Assembly (NCBI GenBank): GCA_031282485.1
Contig: JAITDQ010000147.1
Coordinates: forward strand, 1-14,150
Direction of reading: 5' to 3'
Length of the DNA: 14,150 nt
DNA from: Tannerella sp.
GTDB lineage: Bacteria > Bacteroidota > Bacteroidia > Bacteroidales > Tannerellaceae
The notes under the pieces are model-generated. The model was not told where the DNA came from, ran no database searches, and was given only the letters and a program-made list of their open reading frames with translations. Positions 1 to 8,466 of this stretch are shown here, piece after piece; within the stretch, counting starts at the first letter, position 1; every line of letters begins with the position of its first letter. The translations under genes and the position numbers were made by a program.

Positions 1-18
1 CCGATGACGGGAGGTGAT

Positions 19-1149
19 CTACATCAACTCTTTGCTTTGGAGGAGGGCGGCGGCTTCTATCAGCATGCTTCCGCTTAGCTGTTCCGTCAGGCCGGTTGAG
101 GTGCCGGGTGGGGTTCGCCAGTTTGGGCCGTAGAAGAGGTAGGGGCGGCTTGTGCCTTCGTTCCATAATGTTTCGGCGTTATGCCGGAGGAACTGGATAT
201 AACGCTTTTTGGCGGTTGCATCCAAGCGGTCTTGCAGGATTAATTCGGTGAAGTAGCGAATGAAGATGCCTTTGAACAGGCCACCGTCGCCGGTGCCTTC
301 GCTTTTGAGGATGGAATTGTCGACAAGGCTGCTTGTTGTATAGTCGGCGGCTAAAACGGCATCGTTCAGGTAGGCGCGTTCGCCGAATATTTTGTACAGT
401 TCTACGGCGGAACCGATGAAGGTGCCCTGGTTATAGGTGAATATCCAGCTTTTTTTGATTTCGCCCGTTTCGCTGTTTATGTTGTCGTAGACCATTCCGT
501 TGCCGGTATTGAACAGGGTTGATTTTTCCCAGTTATAGATTTTGACTGCCCATTCCCGGTTTTCTTCATCGCCAAATTCCTGATACAGGCGGGCGGCGAG
601 TATGCATGCGGGGCCGTTGGAACAGGCGTTTTTGCTGTATTCCTGGCCTTTTGCCCACGTTATTCCGCCGCCGGCATTGTTGTTCCATCCGACTTTTATG
701 TATTCCCATATCTCCAGCGCCGCTTCCTTATATTTCGCGTCGTTTGTCGCTTTGTATGCACGCAGCAGGGCTAAGGCGTTCCACTCCATATCGTCGTAAA
801 ATTCATTCCAGAACGTGTTTTTGTTCTTAACCTTGACGCCTTCGAACCAGCGGTCGAAATGGGTTTTATATATCTCATCGCCTGTACGCAGATATGCGTC
901 GATGAGGACGTCCAGCGCGTGAGCCTGTGGCCAGTAATGAAAATCCGCTTTCCCGTTGCTGTCGTAGTTAAAGTATTTCCCGCCTGCGTTCCAGAACGAT
1001 TGCAGCAAAACGCCGGCGCTCCTGTCCGCAGCTTCCGTCCAGTTGATTTGCGTTCCTTCTCCGTTTTCGGACTTTGATTTGCCGTTATCTTCGCCGCATG
1101 CGGAAGACAGTGTGGAGAGGGAGAACAGTAATAAAAATATTTTCTTCAT
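19..1149 (-). CDS. GH76 alpha-1,6-mannanase, surface lipoprotein
   Basis: Predicted endo-acting alpha-1,6-mannanase that cuts the backbone of alpha-mannan. The 376-residue protein begins with a lipoprotein signal (MKKIFLLLFSLSTLSSAC, lipid Cys18). The residues after it (GEDN) are acidic, as in the Bacteroidales surface-export signal, so an outer-surface location is inferred. The adjacent Asp pair typical of GH76 active sites is at residues 119-120 (EFYDDMEWNALALLRAY). Other family-like segments are GGITW (161-165), YSKNACSNGPA (171-181), TYNQGTFIGSA (239-248) and GTGDGGLFKG (285-294). Length fits a single GH76 domain with no added module. It is the last gene of the minus-strand set, 162 bases after the second SusE-like gene, and may have its own promoter (box at 1253-1260). 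The stop is TAG at 21-19; only 18 bases follow, so downstream genes cannot be seen. Family assignment is firm; exact linkage and endo mode are inferred from the family. Confidence 0.93.
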   Translation of the reverse strand: MKKIFLLLFSLSTLSSACGEDNGKSKSENGEGTQINWTEAADRSAGVLLQSFWNAGGKYFNYDSNGKADFHYWPQAHALDVLIDAYLRTGDEIYKTHFDRWFEGVKVKNKNTFWNEFYDDMEWNALALLRAYKATNDAKYKEAALEIWEYIKVGWNNNAGGGITWAKGQEYSKNACSNGPACILAARLYQEFGDEENREWAVKIYNWEKSTLFNTGNGMVYDNINSETGEIKKSWIFTYNQGTFIGSAVELYKIFGERAYLNDAVLAADYTTSSLVDNSILKSEGTGDGGLFKGIFIRYFTELILQDRLDATAKKRYIQFLRHNAETLWNEGTSRPYLFYGPNWRTPPGTSTGLTEQLSGSMLIEAAALLQSKELM

Positions 1150-1169
1150 AACTTGAGTGAGTTGTGTGA

Positions 1170-1190
1170 ATTAAAAATTAAAAATTAAAA
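1170..1190. repeat. Three tandem copies of ATTAAAA in the GH76 leader
   Basis: Three perfect 7-base units lie end to end, read TTTTAAT on the minus (sense) strand, ending about 20 bases before the GH76 start codon. A short inverted repeat, GATTG (1191-1195) and CAATC (1201-1205) with a 5-base loop, sits just upstream in the sense direction. Bacteroidota genes are often translated from A/T-rich leaders without a Shine-Dalgarno site, so this may simply keep the initiation region unstructured. Confidence 0.6.
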
Positions 1191-1230
1191 GATTGGATCG
1201 CAATCCGTTCATTTTCTTTGGGTATTAAAA

Positions 1231-1280
1231 GAATTGAGAATTACAGTTGGCTCAAAGATACAACAAATAATCCTCAATTC
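1231..1280. repeat. 8-bp inverted repeat around the GH76 promoter box
   Basis: GAATTGAG at 1231-1238 is the exact reverse complement of CTCAATTC at 1273-1280, with a 34-base spacer that holds the candidate -7 box at 1253-1260. The arms do not extend beyond 8 bp. It could be a protein-binding dyad or a weak stem between the SusE-like stop and the GH76 promoter. An 8-bp match in an A/T-rich gap of this size can arise by chance. Confidence 0.35.
1253..1260 (-). promoter_or_regulatory. Candidate -7 promoter box for GH76
   Basis: The minus strand reads TATCTTTG, an exact match to the Bacteroidota -7 consensus TAnnTTTG. It would start a transcript near base 1247 with a leader of roughly 100 bases. 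No good -33 TTTG was found at the usual 19-21 base spacing; the nearest TTG (1275-1277) is only 14 bases away. The box lies between the arms of an 8-bp inverted repeat (1231-1238 and 1273-1280). Confidence 0.4.
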
Positions 1281-1311
1281 ACGAAAAATATATAACCCTA
1301 TTAAAAACCTG

Positions 1312-2454
1312 TCATTTTGTAATCGAGTGAGTGTACGGGTTGTCGGCTTGCAGGTAAAGTGTATAATCAGCCGGCGCGCCGTCGAAATCGGCCATCAGTT
1401 TCCATTTGTCATCCCACTGCGAGGTGGTGTTAAGCAACCGCAGATAGTAGTATGATTCGGGGCTTGTCGGTGTGGGGCGCGAATCGGTGGAATTGAGCGT
1501 CGCCCACTCCCATTCTTTTTCTTCGCCGGCGCCGGCGTTTTCCTTTACGAACATACGGAATTTATAACGTTCGTCCCGTCCCCAGCTTTCCTGCTTGAAT
1601 GTGACGGTCTGTTTTCTGGCGCGGAATATGCCGTAGCCTTCGTAGGGCAGTTCAAACAGCAGCGCATTGTCGGGACAGAAATAGAACATGATACGGGTCA
1701 CAAGCGTATAGGAGCAGGCGCCGGTATTGAAATCGAGCGTCACACGGTAGATGCCGTCCGCGGGAACGGTTGATGTTCCGTTTTCCTTTATCAGGCCGTC
1801 TTCTGTGTAAAATTCCCGTGAGGCGTCGGTTATCCCGTCCGTGAAATGGAACGGTTTGCCGCCTGCCATTTTCGTATATACTTCGAACTCTCCTCCTGCA
1901 ACGGCTTTCATCTTATGCGCTTTCGACAGGTCGGTTCCGCCTTCGGAGCCTTCGCCCGTGACGTATACATCTATGGGCAGGTCTTCAAAGCCGGCCAGGC
2001 GTGTGACGGTTATCGTATTCTCCTGCCCTGATTTTACGGCTTTCGTTCCCTTGGACGAGAATACCGTCCATTTGAACGTTCCCGTATCGGATGCCCTGAT
2101 GCCGATCATACCGGCAATCTTGTTCATCTGCTTGTGCGTAATTTTCACGCTGTTGTTAAATCCGTTATTGTCGGACGAGGTCATATAGACGGGGCTGGAG
2201 AAATCGCCGTCCGTACGGTCAAATGCTATCTGGTAGACGGCGGTGCCGGCTTCCTTCACATCGGCATAGTCCCATTCAAAATAGATTTCTGCCGATGCTG
2301 CGGGTTCGAGTACGACCGATTTGCCGCTGACGGGTTCAATCAGCGTTTTAACGTCCGACAATCGGTTATCCGTTTCTCCCATGTTGTCGCCGCAGGCTGC
2401 GAACGACAAAACGAAAGCGGCTATCACTGTTAATTTTAAAAATATTGATTTCAT
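1312..2454 (-). CDS. SusE-like surface glycan-binding lipoprotein (second copy)
   Basis: A 380-residue outer-membrane lipoprotein with signal MKSIFLKLTVIAAFVLSFAAC (lipid Cys21, followed by GDNMGE). After it comes a SusE-type N-terminal domain (about residues 25-155; FEWDYADV, YQIAFDR, ITHKQMNKIA, FKWTVFSSKG, TVTRLAGF). Two further beta-rich modules follow: one with YVTGEGSEGGTDLS to GIYRVTLDFN (about 160-250) and one with LPYEGYG and DERYKFRM (about 255-380). SusE/SusF-class proteins have no enzyme activity and hold glycan at the surface next to SusC/SusD. It is a clear paralogue of the gene just upstream, starting 15 bases after that gene's stop, and is surely co-transcribed with it. In Bacteroides thetaiotaomicron a comparable pair of surface mannan-binding proteins sits beside a GH76 in a yeast-mannan PUL; direct orthology is inference from layout. 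Mannan binding itself is inferred from context. Confidence 0.85.
   Translation of the reverse strand: MKSIFLKLTVIAAFVLSFAACGDNMGETDNRLSDVKTLIEPVSGKSVVLEPAASAEIYFEWDYADVKEAGTAVYQIAFDRTDGDFSSPVYMTSSDNNGFNNSVKITHKQMNKIAGMIGIRASDTGTFKWTVFSSKGTKAVKSGQENTITVTRLAGFEDLPIDVYVTGEGSEGGTDLSKAHKMKAVAGGEFEVYTKMAGGKPFHFTDGITDASREFYTEDGLIKENGTSTVPADGIYRVTLDFNTGACSYTLVTRIMFYFCPDNALLFELPYEGYGIFRARKQTVTFKQESWGRDERYKFRMFVKENAGAGEEKEWEWATLNSTDSRPTPTSPESYYYLRLLNTTSQWDDKWKLMADFDGAPADYTLYLQADNPYTHSITK
2401..2454 (-). repeat. Signal-peptide segment duplicated between the two SusE-like genes
   Basis: The 54 bases covering the first 18 codons here align without gaps to 3541-3594 at the start of the other SusE-like gene, with about 11 differences (roughly 80 percent identity by eye). 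The stretch TTTAAAAATATTG is shared exactly. Both proteins carry FLK near the N-terminus and lipid Cys21. This is the nucleotide trace of the tandem duplication. Confidence 0.7.
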
Positions 2455-2469
2455 GCGGTTTACCTCCTG

Positions 2470-3594
2470 TCATTTAATTACTAAGTTATGAGTATAGGCG
2501 CCTCCGGGATTGAGCGAGAACGTCACATCGTACGTTTTGCCGCTCCATCCGTCGGTAGCCGGATTCTTCCATATCTGGTTGTTCGTCCACTGCTCGACGT
2601 TTGTCCGTTCTACCATGTAGTAGTAGGCTTCGTTTCCGGTAGGTTTGCTGTCGTTGTTTATGGCGCGCCATTCGGTTTCGCCGTCGGAACTTTCCATCCT
2701 GAATTTGTAACGGTCATCGGAATTGTCGCTTCCTTCGAGGTCTGTTATCGTGTGATTCGTTATTTCCCACACGCCAAAACCTTTATACGGCAGTTCGATT
2801 TTATGTTGCGACCAGTTGAGGAACAGGCTTACTTTCGTTACTTCCTTCGTTGTGAAAGAGCCGATATTGAAGTCTAAATAATACTTGTAGATTCCCGTTT
2901 TCGACACGGTGGATGTTCCGCCTTCGACAATCTTTTCCCCGCTCAGGGAGTATTCCGCAGGCGTTCCCGATGCCGCATTAACAAACTTAAACGTCCGGCC
3001 TGCCGTCAGTTGCGTGTAAATTTCAAATTCGCCCTCGGCTATTTTCTTCGTTACAAGTGCGCGTGAGAGGTCGGTTCCGGCTTCGGTGCCTTCGCCTGTG
3101 AGATACAGTTGCGAAGGTATATCGGCAAATCCGGCCAGACGCGTCAGGGTGAGCGTACGTTCTTCTTCCGCTTTGACGGGATTGATACCTTTGGATGAAT
3201 ATACCGTCCATTTCAGCGTTCCGCGGGTTGCCGATTCAACGCCGGCCAAAGCGGCGATGCGGTTAAGCTGTTTATGGGTTATCGTGGCATGGTTTGTCCC
3301 GCCGTTATCATCGGCAGCTGCAATGAAAAGAGGGTCGGAGAAGTTCCCGTCCGCCCGGTCGAATACGACTTCGTAGAGGACATTTCCGCTGTCTTCGGCG
3401 CGCGCCGGTTCCCATTCGAAATATAAAGTAGCCGATGCCGAGGGTTGCAGTACGACATCCTTACCGTTATCCGGTTCGTAAAGTTTTTTTACCGCCGTCA
3501 CACCCAAGTCTCTCACCTTGCCGTCGTTGCTGCACGCAACAAAGGCGAAAACGAAAGCTACTGTCACTGTTATCTTTAAAAATATTGGTCTCAT
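2470..3594 (-). CDS. SusE-like surface glycan-binding lipoprotein (first copy)
   Basis: A 374-residue lipoprotein with signal MRPIFLKITVTVAFVFAFVAC (lipid Cys21, followed by SNDGK). It has the same architecture as its downstream paralogue: SusE-type domain (about residues 25-155; YFEWEPAR, EVVFDRADGNFSDP, THKQLNRIA, LKWTVYSSKG, LTLTRLAGF), a module from YLTGEGTEAGTDLSRA to GIYKYYLDFN, and a C-terminal module with LPYKGFGVW and DDRYKFRM. It contains many aromatic residues, including EAYYYMVERTNVEQW, which would suit sugar stacking, though the binding residues cannot be identified from sequence. It starts 24 bases after the susD-like stop and ends 15 bases before the second copy. The C-terminal thirds of the two copies differ most, so they may recognise different parts or lengths of the glycan. 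No catalytic motif was seen. Confidence 0.85.
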   Translation of the reverse strand: MRPIFLKITVTVAFVFAFVACSNDGKVRDLGVTAVKKLYEPDNGKDVVLQPSASATLYFEWEPARAEDSGNVLYEVVFDRADGNFSDPLFIAAADDNGGTNHATITHKQLNRIAALAGVESATRGTLKWTVYSSKGINPVKAEEERTLTLTRLAGFADIPSQLYLTGEGTEAGTDLSRALVTKKIAEGEFEIYTQLTAGRTFKFVNAASGTPAEYSLSGEKIVEGGTSTVSKTGIYKYYLDFNIGSFTTKEVTKVSLFLNWSQHKIELPYKGFGVWEITNHTITDLEGSDNSDDRYKFRMESSDGETEWRAINNDSKPTGNEAYYYMVERTNVEQWTNNQIWKNPATDGWSGKTYDVTFSLNPGGAYTHNLVIK

Positions 3595-3618
3595 ATTATG
3601 TAATTTATTTTTTTTAAA

Positions 3619-5238
3619 TTAATATCCCGGATTTTGAGTAAGATTCTTGTTGATGTCCCGTTGAGACTGGGGAACAGCAAACAAATAATCCCTGCCTTTA
3701 TCGAATTTCCGTTCGTCAAGCCTGATATACTGGGTATTATCGGCCGCAAATCTGGCGCCGTGAGGATAACCGTTCAGCAGCGTTTCGATCGTTTTCCAGC
3801 GGCGGATATCGAAAAGCCGCAATCCTTCGATCGCAAGTTCGCAACGGCGTTCGCGACGTATGATATTTTGCAGGTCGGCGCCTGCCGGATAGTCGAGCGC
3901 CGAAGCGTCGGAAACTCCTGCGCGCTGGCGTACCGCCCGAATCGTCCTGTTCCAAATGTCCTGATTCATCTGGCCGGATTCATATTTTGCTTCCGCATAC
4001 ATTAACAATATGTCGGCATACCGCATCAGTATCAGGTTTAACCCGGCTTCCATTCCGGAGGGCGCCGTCGGGTCGAAATATTTCCGCAGGTAATAGCCCG
4101 TTCCGGTAGCATTCTGTCCGGGGCCGGCGTATTCATCCAGATTGGAAACGCCTGCTTCGGCGGACGAACCCGGTTTGATGTAGATGAGGGAAGTCGTCCC
4201 GTCGCCTTTTTTCCACGGGTAGCCGTGATAAACAATCGTTTTTTCAAAACGCGGGTCACGGTTTACATAAGGATCATCTTCGTTATATCCCGAACCTTCT
4301 TCGCTGATTCCCTTACCGTTGCGCATGATATAATCGTCCACCAGTTCCTGAGTAGGCGCCATACCGTGGACGCGGCCGCCTACGGAGAGGGGTATCGCAT
4401 CGTAATATTCGCTCCACGTGCGGAGTGTAAGGACATAACCGATGTCAAGTATCACTTCGTCGTTGTATTCGTTCTCCGGCAGGAACAGTCCTTCGTAACT
4501 CGGGAACAGGCTGTAGCTGCCGTAATCGCCGTTCATGATTTTTTCGCAGATAGAGGCTACATTCGACCAGTCGTTTTCGTACAGGTACGTGCGGGCGAGC
4601 AGCGTCATGACGGCTCCTTTGGTTATCCGTCCCCTGTCGCTTTCGGAATATTCCTGTTTGGCGGGTATGATACCGGCAATGTCGTTCAATTCCTTCCGGA
4701 CAAAATCAATCACCTCCGATTTCGGGGAACGGGCAATCGTATTCGATTCCTGCATCGTCAGGTTATAGTCAAACAAAGGCGCATCGCCATAATGACAGGC
4801 AAGGCGGAAAAACAGGAATGTGCGGATGAAACGGGCTTCGGCTTTCATTCTGGTTTTCAGCGCCTCGTCCATATCGGGGACGCGGTCTACGTTTTCGAGG
4901 AACGTATGGCATGTTTTTATTCCTTCAAAACATTTTTGCCATTCGCTTGAGAAACGTCCGAGCGAAGGATCGGCCTGCCCGGAAGTGATTATCTTTTCGT
5001 TCGTATTACCACGACCTTCATAGAGATTGTCGGATAACTTTTCGTTCACAAAAAACTGTTCCGAGCCAAACATCTGGCTGTATCCCATGCTTAAAACGGC
5101 AGATGCTTTTTCGGGCGATGTCCAGTAATTCAAATCGGTAAACTTGTTCGTAGGAGCTAAATCCAATTCGTTGCATGAAGAAAACAGCATCGCAATCAGG
5201 CAAACGGCTCCGGCGTAATATTTCAATATATTTTTCAT
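3619..5238 (-). CDS. SusD/RagB-family outer-membrane glycan-binding lipoprotein
   Basis: The SusD-like partner that lids the SusC transporter and captures oligosaccharide. It has 539 residues, typical of the family. Signal MKNILKYYAGAVCLIAMLFSSC gives lipid Cys22, followed by NELDLAPTNKFTDLNYW, the usual SusD N-terminal segment. A helical TPR-like core follows (RMKAEARFIRTFLFFRLACHYGD at about 130-152; KGAVMTLLARTYLYENDW at 207-224). The C-terminal SusD signature includes LMRYADILLMYAEAKYESG (404-422), RRERRCELAIEGLRLFDIRRW (461-481) and the ending LTQNPGY. It lies 15 bases after the SusC gene and 24 bases before the first SusE-like gene, so translation and transcription are coupled. Family assignment is very firm. 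Mannan specificity comes only from the neighbouring GH76 and GH125. Confidence 0.97.
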   Translation of the reverse strand: MKNILKYYAGAVCLIAMLFSSCNELDLAPTNKFTDLNYWTSPEKASAVLSMGYSQMFGSEQFFVNEKLSDNLYEGRGNTNEKIITSGQADPSLGRFSSEWQKCFEGIKTCHTFLENVDRVPDMDEALKTRMKAEARFIRTFLFFRLACHYGDAPLFDYNLTMQESNTIARSPKSEVIDFVRKELNDIAGIIPAKQEYSESDRGRITKGAVMTLLARTYLYENDWSNVASICEKIMNGDYGSYSLFPSYEGLFLPENEYNDEVILDIGYVLTLRTWSEYYDAIPLSVGGRVHGMAPTQELVDDYIMRNGKGISEEGSGYNEDDPYVNRDPRFEKTIVYHGYPWKKGDGTTSLIYIKPGSSAEAGVSNLDEYAGPGQNATGTGYYLRKYFDPTAPSGMEAGLNLILMRYADILLMYAEAKYESGQMNQDIWNRTIRAVRQRAGVSDASALDYPAGADLQNIIRRERRCELAIEGLRLFDIRRWKTIETLLNGYPHGARFAADNTQYIRLDERKFDKGRDYLFAVPQSQRDINKNLTQNPGY

Positions 5239-5253
5239 ATCTGTATCTTTTAA

Positions 5254-8200
5254 TTAAAATTCCAAATCCAGTCCAAAACCATAGTACACCAAAGTAGGAT
5301 AATTACGGGCGCTGTTTGCCGCCACGCCGCCGATACCGCCCATGTTATTTCCGAATTCGGAAGATTCGGGGTCGATAAATGTGTTCTTGGAAAGCGTCAG
5401 CGGATTCTGTGCATTTACGCTGACGCGCATTTTCTGAATCCCCAGTATGGATGTCAACTGTTTGGGCAGCGTATAACCCAGTTTAATATCCTTCACACGA
5501 AGGTAGGCGCCGTCCAGCATGTAGATATCCGTACCGGCTTTCGACCAGTTGTTTGTGCTCGAAGGCGAACCCGGCGCTACCAGGCGCGGCCACCGGGCGT
5601 CGGGGTTCGTCGGCGTCCAGAAATCGAGCTGGTGCTGGTAAATACAGTACGAATAGTTGGAGTGGAACGGTTCGATCAGCTCGCCGCGCACATACATGTC
5701 GCGTTTCCCGACGCCCTGGAGCATCACGCCGAAATCAAATCCCTTATATTCCAGGCTGTACGTGAAACCGAACGTGTACCGCGGGAATGCATTTCCGATG
5801 ACTGTACGGTCTTTATCATCAATCACGCCGTTATTGTCCGTATCAACATATTTCACGTCGCCCGGATGAACGGTTGCCCCGACAGGCAGGGCGCTGTTTG
5901 CAATTTCTTCGTAACTGCGGAATAACCCGTCGGTTTTATATCCGAAATAGGAACCAAGCGCTTCGCCTTCGCGGATAATCTTGTATAACTGGTCATTCTG
6001 GTCAATTTTTTCTACTCCGCCGAAATCGGTAACCTTATTTTTGGAATCGGAAACGTTCAGGTTGAAATTATGCCGGAAATCGCCCGTTTTCAGGCGGTAA
6101 TTAGCCGTAATCTCCCAGCCGCGGTTTTTCATTTCCCCGGCATTTTCATTTGCCGCGCTGCTGCCGAAAACCGTCGACACAATAGGCGACAACAGGATAT
6201 CCCATGTCCTTTTGTTAAAATAATCGAGCGACACGTACAGGCTGTTATTGAAAAACGTCGCGTCGAGACCGATATTGAAATTGGCCGATTTCTCCCATGT
6301 CAGGAAGGAGTTGCCGTAAGTATACCCCGTTCCCGGCATGATTTGATTATTAAACACGTACGTATTCGTATACATCTGGTAAACCGTCTGGTAGGAATAA
6401 TTGTCAACGTTCTGGTTTCCCAGGACGCCATAAGAGGCGCGGAACTTCAAATCGCCGTATCTGGCTTTGTATTCATCCAGAAAATCTTCTTCGGAGATTC
6501 TCCATGCCGCGGAAAACGAAGGGAAGAATCCCCAGCGGCTGTCTTTGGCAAACTTGGACGAACCGTCGTAGCGGAAAGACACGTCTCCATAATATTTATC
6601 CATGAAACCGTATCCCAGGCGGCCGAAGACGGACGTGATGCTTGTCTGGTCGGTACTGCCGTTCGAGTTATAGTTGTCTTTATTCTGTTCGGATTCTTCC
6701 GTTGTCGGGAGACCCAGATCGTCGTCGGTGTATTCCCAGGCGATGCGGCTGCCCTGTTTTGTATACGATTCGTTGGATACGCCCAACAGTCCCGATACAT
6801 TATGCACGGCATCGAACGTGCGGTTGTAATCCAGCAGGAATTGCGTACTCAGCGTATACCGTTTCTCATTGTAGTCCTCCGTCATTTTCTTGGTATTCAT
6901 GTACAGGACGGGCGTTTCCAGATCTGCGGCGGCATAAAGCGGGACTTTTTTGTCCCTGCGGAAACGGTGATGCTGCGTGAGGTCAAGGCCGACCAGACCT
7001 TTTGCCGTCAGGCCTTCCATGATTTTAAAATCGAGGTTAAGGCTGCCGATGAAATTGTCTTCATCTTTATTTTCGTAGCCGCCTTCCTTCAATTTCGCCA
7101 TGGTGTTGTCGTCGCCTATCACATCGTTGATGAGATACTTGCCGTCTTCCGTGAACTTGTAGTAGTAATACGGAGGGATACGCGAGGAGTTTATGATCAC
7201 ATTACCTGTTCCGCCGCCGATTGTACGTTCGTTTTTACGCGTATAAGCCATCAGGGATACTAATTTAAACCGCCCGTATTCCGTGGTGAGGTTCGAGCGG
7301 AAATTATAGCGTTCAACGCCGAAACTTCCCGCAAAATTGCTTTCCTGATTGAGGTAACCGGCCGATACCATATACGTGGTATTGTTACTTCCGCCGGAAA
7401 CGTTCACATTATAAGTCTGCTGGAGTCCTTTTACCATTATTTCGTTCAGATACCAGTATTCTTCGCTGCGATGGTCGTACAGGTCGCGAATCTGCGCCGG
7501 AGTGAACGCCGGCGAGCTGCCGACATTCATATTGGCCTGGTTCCTGTACATCGCGTTCTGCCAGCCTTCGACCGGCTGATACAGGATATCCGGATCCTGA
7601 TAACCGACCAGCCCGTTGAACCGGACGACCGGTTTCGCCAAAGCGGAGCCTTTTCTGGTCGTCACGAGAATTACGCCGTTTGCCGAGCGCGATCCGTAAA
7701 TGGCGGCGCTGCCGGCGTCTTTCAATATGGAAACATTTTCGATGTCGTTGGGATTGAGGTTATTCAATGTCGACGTGCCCGAAATCAAACCGTCGATAAC
7801 GATAAGCGGGTCGTTGTTACCCATCGTGCTTATCCCGCGGATGTTAATATTCATACTGTTATCATTCGGGTTCATGTTCCTTTGCTGGATGATAAGGTTT
7901 GCCGAAGCGCCCTGCAACGCCTGCATGGCGTTACTCACGGGACGGTTTTCAAACACATCCGTCCCGACCTGGTCGACCGCTCCGGTAATACTCCTGCGCT
8001 GGCGCGTCCCGTAACCGACAACCACCACTTCCGACAGTTTCTGAACATCTTCACTCAGCGTGACGGACAACGGTTTTTCGTCGTTGACAACCACTTCTTC
8101 CCGAACGAATCCGATGTAATGAATCGTTAAAACAGCTCCCTGCGGAACTTCCAAAGAGAAATTACCGTCCGCATCCGTCGCCGTCCCGTTCGCCGTTCCT

Positions 8201-8394
8201 TTCTGAACAACGTTAACGCCGGACAGCAATTCGCCGGATTCGTCCGATATGGTACCTGTAACTTTAATTTTTTTCGCATCTGACTGCGTTTGGCTCATGG
8301 CTTCTTCCGTCGTCAACAGCATACAGCACGACAGAAAAAGAAGCCCGGTCATCTTCAAAAAATCCTTTTTTTGTTTTTTAAATAAATCATTCAT
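5254..8394 (-). CDS. SusC/RagA-family TonB-dependent oligosaccharide transporter
   Basis: Outer-membrane beta-barrel importer powered through TonB, expected to take up mannan oligosaccharides with its SusD-like partner. It has 1046 residues. The Sec signal is about residues 1-35 (hydrophobic GLLFLSCCMLL, likely cut near AMSQ). Next is a carboxypeptidase-regulatory-like domain (about 43-115; VTGTISDESGELLSGVNV, TDADGNFSLEVP, IHYIGF), then the SusC signature LSEVVVVGYGTRQRRSITGAV (120-140) containing the TonB-box region. A plug domain follows (about 140-240; ALQGASANLIIQ, INIRGIS, PLIVIDG, SAAIYGSRSANGVILVTTRKG) and then the barrel, ending YYGFGLDLEF with the terminal Phe typical of outer-membrane barrels. 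There is no extra N-terminal anti-sigma-interacting (STN) domain, which fits control by the HTCS rather than a sigma/anti-sigma pair. It is the first gene of the tight SusC-SusD-SusE-SusE cluster. The start at 8394 gives a complete signal peptide; an internal Met15 would cut off its basic part. Confidence 0.97.
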   Translation of the reverse strand: MNDLFKKQKKDFLKMTGLLFLSCCMLLTTEEAMSQTQSDAKKIKVTGTISDESGELLSGVNVVQKGTANGTATDADGNFSLEVPQGAVLTIHYIGFVREEVVVNDEKPLSVTLSEDVQKLSEVVVVGYGTRQRRSITGAVDQVGTDVFENRPVSNAMQALQGASANLIIQQRNMNPNDNSMNINIRGISTMGNNDPLIVIDGLISGTSTLNNLNPNDIENVSILKDAGSAAIYGSRSANGVILVTTRKGSALAKPVVRFNGLVGYQDPDILYQPVEGWQNAMYRNQANMNVGSSPAFTPAQIRDLYDHRSEEYWYLNEIMVKGLQQTYNVNVSGGSNNTTYMVSAGYLNQESNFAGSFGVERYNFRSNLTTEYGRFKLVSLMAYTRKNERTIGGGTGNVIINSSRIPPYYYYKFTEDGKYLINDVIGDDNTMAKLKEGGYENKDEDNFIGSLNLDFKIMEGLTAKGLVGLDLTQHHRFRRDKKVPLYAAADLETPVLYMNTKKMTEDYNEKRYTLSTQFLLDYNRTFDAVHNVSGLLGVSNESYTKQGSRIAWEYTDDDLGLPTTEESEQNKDNYNSNGSTDQTSITSVFGRLGYGFMDKYYGDVSFRYDGSSKFAKDSRWGFFPSFSAAWRISEEDFLDEYKARYGDLKFRASYGVLGNQNVDNYSYQTVYQMYTNTYVFNNQIMPGTGYTYGNSFLTWEKSANFNIGLDATFFNNSLYVSLDYFNKRTWDILLSPIVSTVFGSSAANENAGEMKNRGWEITANYRLKTGDFRHNFNLNVSDSKNKVTDFGGVEKIDQNDQLYKIIREGEALGSYFGYKTDGLFRSYEEIANSALPVGATVHPGDVKYVDTDNNGVIDDKDRTVIGNAFPRYTFGFTYSLEYKGFDFGVMLQGVGKRDMYVRGELIEPFHSNYSYCIYQHQLDFWTPTNPDARWPRLVAPGSPSSTNNWSKAGTDIYMLDGAYLRVKDIKLGYTLPKQLTSILGIQKMRVSVNAQNPLTLSKNTFIDPESSEFGNNMGGIGGVAANSARNYPTLVYYGFGLDLEF

Positions 8395-8438
8395 GTTTAC
8401 TTGATTTTATGCAATTCATAATATTTCATTTCCATGTT

Positions 8439-8460
8439 GCCGGAGGATGTCGTTTCCGGC
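8439..8460 (-). promoter_or_regulatory. Hairpin in the susC leader
   Basis: GCCGGA (8439-8444) pairs perfectly with TCCGGC (8455-8460), leaving a 10-base loop on the minus strand. It lies 45 bases before the SusC start codon. If the candidate promoter box at 8467-8474 is used, this stem would form at the very 5' end of the transcript. That could protect the mRNA or be a control element. It is not a standard terminator because no U-run follows on the sense strand. Confidence 0.4.
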
Positions 8461-8466
8461 TAAAAC

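Noticed and set aside
1..18. Possible downstream gene at the left edge
   Set aside because: Only 18 bases after the GH76 stop are visible; nothing can be assigned.
4225..4950. A 241-codon plus-strand open frame antisense to the susD-like gene
   Set aside because: The opposite strand encodes conserved SusD motifs throughout this stretch, and the plus-strand product has no recognisable signature.
6070..7263. A 397-codon plus-strand open frame antisense to the susC-like gene
   Set aside because: It is fully inside the strongly supported SusC gene. The translation shows no domain pattern and is rich in Arg, Val and His, as expected for an antisense shadow.
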